From Straminergon stramineum (lineage: Eukaryota > Streptophyta > Bryopsida > Hypnales > Calliergonaceae): DNA of 64,000 bases. The stretch is taken from positions 8,184,001 through 8,248,000 of the forward strand of contig OY987267.1 of the NCBI GenBank assembly GCA_963920665.1, given 5' to 3'. A program made the translations under genes and the position numbers. Of the stretch, positions 12,017 to 23,700 are shown in pieces. Each line of letters opens with the position of its first letter. The first letter of the stretch is position 1. Under the pieces are notes generated by a model. The model was given only the letters and a program-made list of their open reading frames with translations. It searched no databases and was not told the origin of the DNA.

Positions 12017-12755
12017 AGACACCTTTTTAGCTCTACAGTATGCCACTTTATTTGGACCATTCTAGGAAATGACCCCATTATGGTCACACAAGAAGCCTAG
12101 ATAACACTTATTTGAACAAATGAAGCATTAAGTCTTTTTGGATGTGGCAACAACACTATTCAAGTGTGCAAGAGGTGGAATTAGAATGTTCAAGACTATA
12201 AACTTTTGGGTTCAAAAAGCCAAGTACAAATTGTGACTATTATATGGCCTTTGACATTATAACTATAGAAAAATATTGTAGCAATTTTTGATGAGTTTGA
12301 TTGCTATCATAGAATCATTTTCTTTTATCATTTTTAAGGAAACTTAGTGACACTTGAGAGCTCATCACTTAAATTCGTACTAACTCATAACTAAAATTCA
12401 TAACTAATTCATACTTTGTCAGAAATTCCATTCCATTTTCTATTGCTTTGTAAATTGCTTCTCCAGCTTTGAAAAATATTGATACTTCCTCCACCCGCCA
12501 AGGGGTCAGATCAAAAATTGTGGCCACAATAGGCTGGCACATCTTATATAGCCATTGTATTTTCGAAGACATATTTCTGTGGTGAAACACGACTCTTTCT
12601 TGCGGATAGTAGATTAGTAGTAGTGCATTACTCCACGCCGAAATACTCGAGGAGCAGCGAGCAGCGAGCATTTGAGAAACTTGAGAGCAGAAATTCTGTT
12701 GTGTTTCACAAGCACTACCTATACTAGCCTGTTTTACATGATTCTCTAGTACCCT
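12017..12755. other. Spacer downstream of the TYW gene, with one unrecognised ORF
   Basis: AT-rich up to about 12430, then more balanced. An open frame of 100 codons on the minus strand (12369-12671) has no recognisable domain. It could be part of the TYW 3' region, a small gene or chance. I do not assign a product. Confidence 0.3.
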
Positions 12756-15700
12756 TCACTGTAGAGAGCACTGAACATCAGCCACTACATGACGTATATG
12801 AGGAGCATACCACTTCACTCGTTCAAGGTGGACCACCTTGACTTCCCAATGTCTATCTGCACATTTATCACAAGCAATCAGTATGAGAACAACAATGAGC
12901 TAGTGTTTGTAAAGGACTTCACAAACTGAATCTTGCAACAGATAGTGTGCTGGCAGTATACAGTGAACTCAAAATTCAAAACAGATACATCAAACAATAC
13001 AACTAGTTTTACATCGGGGGGGAGCCATTACCAAGACCAATTGACAGTTTACTGAGGGCAGAGACAAGGTAATCCAGCCACTGAGCCTCGTTTGTATCTT
13101 TCACATTCTCATGCACATGAAGTATCCCTCCCTCGGGCCTGGGAGGATAAAAGGCAGCCATAAGTTACGATCTCAGATTATAAGTTAAGCTTCAGAAAAT
13201 TTTAATACAGAATTTTAGTTCATGATGGAATTGGTCATTCACTAAGTATGATCAGAAATCAATATACCAAGGCCAGTATCATGAGCTCAATACTGACTGG
13301 CAGCTGAGAATAATACGAAAAAGACAAACCTGAGAGCTCTGATTGCAACACCCCAACTGCCTTCACTGGAGGGTAAGAGACCCAAACACACTCTGTCTGC
13401 CACACCCTGCGCCAATCCATTAGTCCAAATCAGGAGGTTTCAAAACAATTTTCTTTCAAACCCGAAAGTGAGTTCCAATGCCGCAAATGTCGAGATTTTA
13501 TCCTTCGTATATGTCTACAGCTTCCCCAAACGACACACGTTATTCAACCTTTGGTGACGTCAATCGATTGTCCCCTTCAAGGACAATACAACGATTCTCT
13601 ACTCCATTGACCAGCAAATTGTGACGAAGAGCTCCAATCGCATTAGGGTTCCATTCACATGCGTACACCAATTTGGCTCCTCCCCTACACGATGCAACGG
13701 TAAAACAGCCACATGGATATTGGCATCTGGAATTAGTAACAAAAGCAGAAATCCAGAAACCAAAAAATAGGATATTTGAGGATGAACCTGGCTTTCCTAG
13801 ACCAAATTGCATGAGTCAAACAAGGTTGCAATTGAATGAGCAAGATTCAGGGAAATGGTTAATAACGTACTTCACAAGAAAAGGCAAGACGTAGTATCCA
13901 ATGCCAGCAAAAAGATCCACAATAATTTCGCCGCTACATTTCATGGAGGCCATGCGTAGTTTTTCGGAGACATTCCCAGATGAAAACATGCATTTCGTTG
14001 CATCAAAGCAATACAGTAAGCCGTTTTCACGATGCCGAACCCAACCATTCTCTCCAAACAGCAACTCTAGCTTGCTGTCCCTAGTCTTGGTTGCAGCCAC
14101 TGGTGCCTGGCAAATTCATGGTGAGACCCCTCATGAGCTCCAGCTATCACAACGGCCTTTAACAACAGAGTTGTCAAAAGTCTTACGGCACATAACAAAT
14201 CATTTACTCCCACCGTCCCGAATTAAGTGTCCCATTTGGGTTTTTTTTGTCCCAAATTCAGTGGCCACTATGCCTTGCATAGCCTATTTCTTTAACCCCA
14301 AACCTCTAAATGTAAAAAATTAGAGTGCTCTTCTTAATCTCATGGACTTTCGTGAAATGGGACACTTAATTCGGGATGGAGGGATTAACAAGATGAAATC
14401 CAGTTAAGCTTTTAAATACTCAAGAAGGCAGAATCAAGCTTGAAAATGCTTGCCTGGCGAGCGATGCGCCTTGATCCAAGCGCAGATGTAATGACAGGCC
14501 AAAGTGCAGGCCCGATTGAGCTCCAGCTACTACTCGCAAGTGATCCTGCAGGGAGAATTGCCATGTCCCCCAGTCGTTCCCACCTACATGAAATCATGTT
14601 CTAGAAAACTCCATGAAAAAGCCAAAATTCACTCACATAACACTACCAGCAATCAGAAGGCACAAAACGTGATCAAAAAACGTCCATGCCAAGCTCCATC
14701 TTAAGGTACCCCAAAACGCAAAACGAACCAAGCGGAATTGCTACCTGCTTCTTCGATTACACAATATTCTATTGCACAAATAGCACGTCCTCATAATCAA
14801 ATAGAAAGGTGTTTAGAAACCAGATACCTACCTCCTCGGTAGATCCTCCAGCAGAGCTTGTGGTAGTCCAACCTCCTGTAATAGTTTAGACACATCCGCC
14901 TCCAGTGTGACAGATGGTGAGATTGGACGGTGGGTATCATATGCCAATTGCATCTGAACGACCTCACCTTTAGTTGCAACCAATTTTGATATTAATTCTT
15001 GAGAAAACTCGTGATTCAATCCTCTAGACATAACCGATGGAATTCCGTCATATGAGCCTGCATCCTTCAGGTACAAGGCTGCTTCCTCTGTAATAGGGAA
15101 TGCAACTTGCATTCTTTCATCCAACACTTTTGGTCTTCTCTTCTGATCTAACCACCCCAGCTGCTTCAATGAATCTTTCCCAATCTTTGCAGTTTTCCTA
15201 TCTAACCTCAAAATCCATGTCCGTTTCTCACAACCATCACTGCATTCGTCTTTGACCGAGGAATCCCTGTTGGTACCGACCCCAGTTTCACAGCTATTTT
15301 TACCCAATAAAGGCTCCAGGTCCACTGAAAAAGGAACATTAAATTTTGCCCCAAAAGCGAAGCAAGCTGCTCCTCCACCAACGACCACCAACTTGGTACC
15401 CAAAAGCGTGGCTGTGTGCCTAACTAAAAGCACGTCCAGTGGCGCTTGCATCAAAGGAATACGTCGGCTGACCATTTTCTCCACGTCTAAAATCACTAGG
15501 TCAGTTCCATGGTGAGTGATGGGGCATCCTCCTAAAACAAGCAACCATTTTCCCACAGCAGTCATGGAATGTGAGAATCGAGGTGTGCCAAGTTCCCCTA
15601 AACCCTTCTGCTGAGTCCAGGTATTCGTCTGCAGGCAAAAAACATGAAGATCTCCGTATGCTCTTCTTGCATCCCGACCCCCAAAGAGATACAGCTTCTG

Positions 15701-18408
15701 ACCAATGGCAGCTAATGTATGTGAGTATCGAGCAGGTGGCATGTCACCTCCAGAGTTGATACATTCCCATTCCCATGAAGACGAATTGAGCACATAAAAA
15801 TCGCCCAACACGGTGTTCTGATTCATGCCTCCGAATACATAGATATTGTTGCCTACCCTAGCTGCCGCATGCCTATGTCTGCCAAACCATTACTCGTATG
15901 TCAGTGCAGCTCAGTAATCGGATTCAGCATTGAAATAAACAAAGGAGCAAAGACTCACAAAGAGGACCCTCTTACCTTGGAAGGAAATAATCTCCAGTGA
16001 TCTTAGGAAAATGCCAAGAATTTTGCATGAGGTCTAAGACGCAGACATCGCCAAGACAAGTACTAGGATCATATCTACCGCCAACTACCACCATGCGCTG
16101 GCCTATCACAACTGCGATGTGAGACATCCTTGGAGGTGGTGCATAGGAAGTCTCCAGACACTTCATTTCCCCTCTTAAACAATCGAGGACCAATGAGTTT
16201 CCTAGGCGTGCATGACGACCCGGGCCGCCGAAACCGCCATACACGAGAAGAGAATGTTGCCCATTGACTTCTGTGCTCTGTACAACTGAGTGACTCCAGC
16301 AGTGTAACCGTTCAATTGGCTCGCCACGCACCTCTAGATGAGCAGCTGATATACTGCACCCATCAGATTTGCCCCCTCCTGTAAGTACACCCATCATTCC
16401 TCTTCAGAAAAAGCCACACTCAAAGATCAACGACAACTACGCCTCCAAATTTGGCAGCTGAACTAATGCAGCGATCATGCAGTGCTCAACACACCAGCAT
16501 CTGCAGAGCTTCACCCCTTCGTAAACTTCATCAGCGGCTTAAGTAAATCTCAAAACCCAAGCAGTGCACAGAAACTACAACGCCAGCCAAAACAGAAATC
16601 CGCTACTGGATGTGCACCCGACCCAAAATACGTAGCTCAAACTAACACCACATGTAATCGTAAACATACAGACCAGTGAATTTTTTTGCATAGAGTACCG
16701 TTGCTTGGGGAAGAACTTGGTTCCGTTTCCGGAGATGTAATTTTACTCCGGAAAACACTGTCTCCTCGGGATCTTAGTGTCTGCCCATCACTGATCGCCT
16801 CTGTCGTAAGAAGTTTCCCAGCTTCAAGTATTTTCAGTCGAGCAAGTAATCTCAATTGTCTGCCCTTAAGTGCAGAAATCTTCACCTTACTTTCTTTGTC
16901 TATAGTAAACTTCTTTTCTGTTTGGTCATGAAAATCACGCGCTCGATTGGCAGAAGTCAATCCGTTCAACCCTATAATTGGTAAGAACTCAGATGGTACA
17001 TATTCCTCATTTAACAAGCTCCTTTGTAACTCTGGCAGCCTCTGTCCGTTCTGATTTTCAACCTGCACATTGTTGTATGGAAAAAAGGAGATCATCAATT
17101 TGCCATTGACTGCAAGAATCACGGAGCAGTCTCGTACACTCAATTCAGATGCAAGTAACTTACCTGGTCAATGAATTTAACCAAGAACGAGTCGGTGCGC
17201 TGACGATTGAGCTCCATCTTTTTATTAGACAAGGTTGTCAAGAATCGCAAATAATCATCCGTAACCAAAGTGCGACCATCTTGGACAATAGGCACTTCCA
17301 AACGAATCGAACAGCGCACACCCACAATGTTACGCTTTCCCATTCCGGTTATCCCTGTTCTCCATGAAATCAACAATGCACAGCACGTCACTCCTAGAAT
17401 AGATACCACAGAGTACTCAATTTTCAAAAAGCCAAAACATCTACAACAATTAGTTTGACAAATGCAAACCATAAACCATAAATCCAGCGTCTTGCCAAAC
17501 GAAATTGCAAGAAACGGTCCAGACCTGATTCTCGAAACCCGGCAGAAACGGCACACGCCACGAGCAGCTGGGCATTGGCAGGAGTACGGCATTCAAGGGC
17601 GAGAATAAAAGGCTCGTATCGAAATACTAAAAGACCCTCCTCCATAGTCAAGCAATACTTTTTCACACTCTCAATGACCTGAAAAAGATTCCAGACAAAA
17701 TTCAGTCACAATCCGACAATTCTGAGACCTCTTTAACAATGCGCATCAATCAGAAACTCTAAATGGATTCCAATCGAGAATAAAAGGCTCGAATCGAAAT
17801 ACTAATACACTCGGACCTCTTTAATCTGACCCTCTCTTCGGTGAAATTCTGGAATGTCTTGCCCACTTGCCACAATATTATTGACTGGAGCACACTTGTC
17901 TTATATTCAAATTATTTGACCTTTACTATGTCTGTCTTCCAAGCAGTCACATTCAGGGAGTTAGAGTGTAGACCCTACTCCATAGTCACACAACGCTCTT
18001 TCACACTCTCCAAGACCTGAAATGATTCCAGACAAACTTTCAACCACAATTCACCAATTCTGAGACCTCTCCAAAAATGCGCATCAATTAAAAACCCTAA
18101 AAGGAATTCCAATTCCAGACCTCGCTCTCCACGGCGGTCTCATGACTGACGTACACCCAGTCGCCGCCCTTCTTCTTCTTCGTCTTCTTCCCAACAGTCG
18201 GAGCTCCCCCATTGTTGTCGGGTGCGGACTCGGAGAAGATTGAAATGCGGCCGGAGCAGGAACTGGTGGTGAAATATTGAGGGTGCCGATTGATGCGTTC
18301 GATGAGAGATGCAATGGGAGCGTCGACTCCCCCAGCTCTAGACTTGTCCTTGACGTCGGAGGCCAAGCCTTCCAGAACCGCTTGTTTGCGATTGTCAAAA
18401 TCCGCCAT
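12756..18408 (-). CDS. tRNA wybutosine-synthesizing protein 2/3/4 (TYW3-Kelch-TYW2 fusion)
   Basis: Twelve exons (18121-18408, 17525-17678, 17164-17354, 16699-17062, 15976-16378, 14832-15878, 14454-14583, 13871-14106, 13549-13684, 13330-13406, 13032-13138, 12756-12856) join phase-consistently to 1077 residues. The enzyme makes wybutosine at position 37 of tRNA-Phe. Residues 1-211 are TYW3 (SSCSGRI at 49-55, EPFILALECRT, FRESGITGMGK). About 333-640 hold at least six Kelch blades (LVYGGFGG, VVVGGRYD, YVFGGMNQ, YLFGGRDA, LVLGGCP, LVVVGGG), the TYW4-type part. About 815-1077 are the TYW2 aminocarboxypropyl-transferase fold (VDLFAGIG 922-929, ACEWNP 946-951, RVKWYAPHIRH near the end). Domain order and size match the fused plant enzyme. 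Intron 7 has a GC donor (14452-14453). The ATG at 18408 precedes the TYW3 start motif DFDNRKQ; an in-frame upstream ATG at 18456 is less likely. Confidence 0.93.
14207..14385. mobile_element. Stowaway-type (Tc1/mariner) MITE in a TYW intron
   Basis: Terminal inverted repeats start CTCCCACCGTCCCGAATTAA on the left and, reverse complemented, ATCCCTCCATCCCGAATTAA on the right, close to the CTCCCTCCGTCCC ends of plant Stowaway MITEs. TA dinucleotides flank both ends (14205-14206 and 14386-14387) as the target duplication. Length 179 bp, no coding capacity. It lies inside TYW intron 7 (14107-14453), about 70 bp from the GC donor of that intron. Confidence 0.85.
17970..18016 (-). pseudogene. Decoy copy of TYW exon 2 (5' part) inside intron 1
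   Basis: On the minus strand an acceptor at 18017-18018 is followed by a frame reading VLESVKERCVTME and then TAG. The true exon 2 (from 17678) begins VIESVKKYCLTMEEGLLVF after a similar acceptor. The flanking intron sequence is duplicated too: 17640-17770 and 17975-18110 share 'tccatagtca', 'attccagacaaa', 'aattctgagacctct' and 'atgcgcatcaat'. This is a local duplication that copied the 5' part of exon 2 and then gained a nonsense change (GAG to TAG). Splicing into it would end the protein about 13 residues past exon 1. Confidence 0.8.
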
Positions 18409-20767
18409 CTCTAAAATCCTCGCGCCCGGACACGGACACCCTTGTAATGCGAGCAAGGGGAAAAGGTAAAACCCAAAACCTGTAACCTGTGCACTGTTTG
18501 TATGACAGAGAAACCCTAATTTGGAAATACTTAGGCTTAGGGCTCTGCACCTGTATCTTGGTCACCCGCGATTCTCTCACTCTTTCGCAATTTCGTAGTC
18601 TTTCTAAATTTGGATCAATACTGTCATTTGGACATTTGATCCCGGTTAGAGAAAAATTATCCTAATTTTGACATTTCAAACAGGTTCAGGGCGTGTAATG
18701 GCTTGTTTTCTTATTTCGAATTAGGTTACTTCTTTAGATATCGAATTCAAGCACTGTTTGAAGTACTACCCTTCTTCATGACGGTAACCTCTAGCCACAA
18801 CGCTTCTCTGTTCCAATGCACATACTCCCAGGATACGAAACTTGTACGACGAATTCCTTCAGTCTATCCACTGCTTTTTGTTGTTTTCAGTCTTATTATC
18901 AAACGCTAGATGGAAATATATATGTATCCTCACACATGACATCGAAGACTAGGTCATTCGACAGTTGTATAACTGAATTACGTTTCAGGCACCCAATTTT
19001 TGCAACTTCGATCCATGTGATCTGAGGGTGGAATTGTGACCTGAATTCTGCTCCCATCACTGGAGTTACAACTACATTAGCGATGATTCCAGATCGAGCA
19101 GCATCTACTGCTGAAACGTGAAACAGAGACAGCGGCTCGATCGGTGACATGATCTTCAGTGCAGAGACTATGTGTAAGTTATAACCAAGAATAAACTTCG
19201 CATGAAAAATTTGAGGCGTACACAAGATAGGTCAGCTGCCATACTGTAGTGAGGAGACCGAAGATAGGAGCAAATTTTCATGAAGGTTACTACTAGTTTG
19301 ATAGACAATGAGTGCATGTGGAAGTAGATGCAGCTGATGGTTGCAAAGAGGATAGAGTTATTGTTCCAATTGGACATTTTCATATCCCATTGGAAAGCCC
19401 TTGACAATACCTTTGCGATGGTATATTACGAGTCCAAACTATGATTTTCAATACTAGGTACATGCAGTACAATAGGTTGCAAAATAAAAGTGACTGTGTT
19501 GTAGGTCAAAGTCAATTACAAAAGTTGGCAATCTTTTTAGTAAACAAAACTCATTAAATCATGTACTCCTTCCAGAAATCAAGCCCGTGGAGTTTACCGG
19601 GTTTTTTTCACCCTTTAGCCAAAGTCCCGTGTGAAAGGTCAACAAATGGATCGTCATCTGGCCGTCTTCCGTCGCCAGAGCAGAGGGTTTTTTTTGGTTT
19701 TTAGACAAAGGGTTATGTGGCCTTTCTTTCAAGAAGGTTATGCATTTATTGGCTCCTTCAACTGGGGGATTTGAATTGAATGAGGCCAATTATGAGAATG
19801 CAATTTTGAATATGTAATTTGTATGCAATATTTGTATGTGTTGGTTTTGCATGATGATTAAAATGAGGTTTTGAAAACATTGTGGCAAGGATGCCACAAT
19901 GCCAGTTGTTTCAAAAAAAAACAAAAAAACATTGTGGCAACAATGTGCAGGGCCATGATGACAGTCGGACAATTTTTAACACTATTATCCTTTTCTTTCT
20001 GTAGGCTTGAAGCTGCCCATTTTTTTTGGAGGCAATTGGGCTTGAAATTGCCTAAAAGAAACACTACGCCAGAGATAGCACAAAGCGGATATGTACTGTC
20101 AATCTCTGAACTGCGCTGATTTATCTTAGCTCTACAAAATTAGTGCACTACAAGACTCTTCTCTTACACCAATGCCTGAATTAGAGTATCCCAACCTACG
20201 TAAATTTTAAATAATTTATCGTAGTGTCACTCTGGTAAATCAGTGTCCTCAACGGCGAGAGTAGCCACGACAGAGATCAAAAATCATACATGAATATACA
20301 CTTCCTTCTATGCAGGAAGGTGGGCAATTATTTACAACGAGACGCTTGTGTACAGATTCCAATGGGAGAATACCCCACTCACGAATTCCTGGAAGAATTG
20401 ATCACGGGCTACATGTGTTCCGATCCTCAGATCGAGGACCGACTACTGTCTTTAAATCGTTTACAAATTCTTCACGAGTAAGCCTGTCACAAATTTAGAG
20501 TCAGCGGAATGGACTCTCCAGCTCCAGAGGGATCCAACGCCATAACTATCACACTTCTTCATCAGAATCAAGAGATTTAATTCCTCACAAAGTGCTCAGA
20601 AAACTAGAAACTACATTACGAGAGGCTCCGTCTCTGGAGCACTTGGCTGTTTTTTTCTAGCAAGGTAGTTACTCAAACTTCCTCAGGGTAGCTTCTCCGG
20701 ATGCAAATCTTCCACACCTTCAGTCCAAAGTCCAAAGTGTGCCAACAAAGTGGAACATGGATGACCC
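18409..20767. other. Intergenic spacer between the TYW and S-acyltransferase genes
   Basis: The TYW promoter should lie at 18409-18700. No gene was recognised; the open frames at 18703-19225 and 20290-20498 lack motifs. A perfect 10-bp hairpin with a 4-nt loop (CATTGTGGCA / TGCCACAATG) is at 19878-19901, and the related run ACATTGTGGCAACAATGT follows at about 19929. An oligo-A tract separates them. 20480-20767 is probably the 3' UTR of the S-acyltransferase gene. Confidence 0.5.
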
Positions 20768-23700
20768 TCAAGGTGTGTCCACAAGCAGCTTCGGATCGCC
20801 TCGAGAAAGAGCAAGTCGGTTCACGGGCATTAAGTTGGACACCCCTTGTCGCTCCGAAGTCGCTTTGAACGATTCCGACTCTGGGCCGGTGTAGAAGAAG
20901 GAAGTCATGGTTCTCCTGTCCTGGGGCTCGCCGTAGCTCGTCGTCGTATCTTCGGACAGAAAATCAGAAGACTCGCGCAGCGGGGACTCCTCGTACACGG
21001 TTGGGGAGGAGGATTGCATCCTCGCGTGGCGCAGCTCGGGGTTCGCCTTCAGGATGTTCGCCTCCACTCGCGACCCGCTGGACACAGATTGGCCTGAAAC
21101 GGAACACATCCTCAGTACTAGTTTAATTATGATATATCTTCGATCTGCTGACATCAACGGACGCTCCAGACAACCTTAGTTTTCTATCCTCATCACCAGT
21201 GCAAACACCCCATTCAGTTTGACACAACGTGCCGTCGAATAAGGAAACATCTATAAAACAATATTGAAATGTTCTTTCCACCTCCTTGTTGGTTGAAAGA
21301 TTACCATGGTTATCTTCTTCCTGTTGTTTCAACAGGGGTTAGCACTAGTGCATCTTACATCCTCACTTTACATCAATGGAGGACATCGATACGGCGAGTT
21401 AAAGAGTTTCCAAACATCCTCAGTCCATTATACGAACCGAGAAATTTCGCTCCTGAGTTCCCGAGTTTCCGTGAATCTTCAGTTTATATTCTAATTTTTT
21501 AACCTCAATCCACATCTCCATCTTACATCCTCTATTTACATCAACTTCAGGAGAACCTTTCATTCTGTGAGTTTCCAGACATCCTTATCGTACATCCTGG
21601 TCGTAAATCCTAAGTTCACATCCTCAGCTGATATCCTCAACTTACACCAACCGAAACCACCTTCGAAACTTGTGAGTATGCGCGAGATTCTTCCATCACA
21701 TCGAAGTCTGAAGCAAAGGGGCAACGTCTCGAGCGTTTCTTACCTGCAGGACTTCCCGCTACGTCCGGCACTGAGCTTCCTGCACCAGGAAAGGCCGCCA
21801 CCCAGGGCTTCACATTCTCTTCTTTGTAAGGATCCTTGCTCCAGGTGGGCTGGTTCCACGCCAGACTGAATCCCACGGCCTCACTGGTCTCATCTCCACT
21901 CTCTCCACACGAGGCTTCATACCCATCACTGGTCACACTCCTCCTCACTCCACCCTCCACGGAGCTGTCCACTTGCCCATGTCCAAGGAGTCCGGGGTCA
22001 CCAGGGAACCGAGGGAACAGAATGTGGGCAGGGTAAGGACCCTGAGGAACAGGAAAGGAGGCTCGTGGATCCCCCGAGTAGGCGTCGTTGGGGCTTCGGG
22101 AGCGATAAGGGCTGCGAGGCTCCAGAGGTAATGCAGACAGACCCAAGTCGACAGAAGATCTCAGGGACAACGTTCCTGGGGTATCGGAGCTGACTTCGGG
22201 GCTGACTTGATATTTCTTGGGATGTGACCAAGTGGATCGGGGAAGTTGGGGAGGCTTGCGGAAGCGGCCACTGCGACTGGCTAGACGGATCTCGCCGGCG
22301 CTGGAGCTGTGGAGGGTGCCAACGCTGTCGGTGTCCAAGCTGACTCCTGCTAAATTGAGGAAAAATATATTCGTTATGGAGGTATTGAGAGATACAAGAG
22401 TTATCTGTATGTGTACCTTGCACCTAAGTGGGAGAAGGTGAAGAGTTGCAACTCCGAATTACAACGTCGATTTCGTTAAATGGGCACAATTCCATTGGCG
22501 CGATGGAAGGAAATCATAAGCCTCAGGGAGCCGGGAGTGGGAATGGGGTCAAAATCCGAAATGAGTGGTGCACAATGTAACTTAGCACTTCACAATGTAA
22601 ATCCTAACTTAGTGACATATCGGATGAAATGCAAATTGGCATATTAATTGGCATATTAATTGGCATATATCTATCTGCATAGCAAGCTAATGTAAATGTC
22701 GAAACGAAGCATGAAATACCGTTCATTTAATGAAGTTGACGTCTTAGAAATCTAGATTTAATCTGAGTCAATTGTTAATACCTGCGGATGCGGCAGGTTC
22801 CGCGCCGTCTGGCCGGTTAGGGAGAAGAATGGAGGACTTCGCCCGCGCCCGCGCGGCTGCGCGCGTCGCGTCCTCCGTCGTCACGCGCGCAAGTTTCCAG
22901 GGGTTTAATCCTGGAACTCCAGGTTTCTGCCTCGATTTGGCAGAGTCGATGATTTTGCCTGCTCCGGCTTTGCCTGCTCCGACCTCTAAATCACTCAACG
23001 CCATTACAGTCTGCAGCAAAAAATGTTCGAGCATATGACAATCCATAGAAAAGAATGCCCACATTCGTTTCATTAGCATAATGTCACAACATTGGCACAT
23101 ATGGAAAAGGGTCGTCAACTAGGAACTAGAACGGTTTGACGATCATCTGAATTCTTAGATGCATAACCGTCAGGTCTAAATTTACATTTTAATAGAGCTT
23201 TGCGGTTTGCGGTTTCAGTCGGACAAGTTTAAAAACAACTGAGAAATACAAAGTCCTAATTTTCAGCACTTGAAAGTCACACTCTGGCACACTGAAATTT
23301 GCCAAAATAACTACATGAGACTCACGGATATCAGTTAAGTTAGAACAACTGACTCAGGACAGGACAACATGACATAGAGAATGTTCTGCATGATTCACAG
23401 GGAGGCCTCCAGATGGTCACAATCATCAGACAGAGACCTCGGAACAAACTAATTTTACTAGAAGACAAATTTATAAGTTATTCTGAGTAGAGCGATTGCG
23501 GTGGAAGGCATTGGATTGAACGGTACCTGATCTTGATCGACAAACATGCGAGGTGGCGTACAGAACACAATGCGTTTGCTAGCGGCGCTGTTGTAGCCAC
23601 TGAGTCCCGTTTCTGTCGACGTAGAAGGAGATGTGGTCAGACTGGAGGTTCCCCCATTCTCCTCCCCGAACTCTTGCTTCTCGTCTCGGACTGCTAGAAT

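Noticed and set aside
22772..23038. Plus-strand 88-codon frame
   Set aside because: Antisense to PAT exon 9, whose minus-strand frame joins neighbouring exons in phase.
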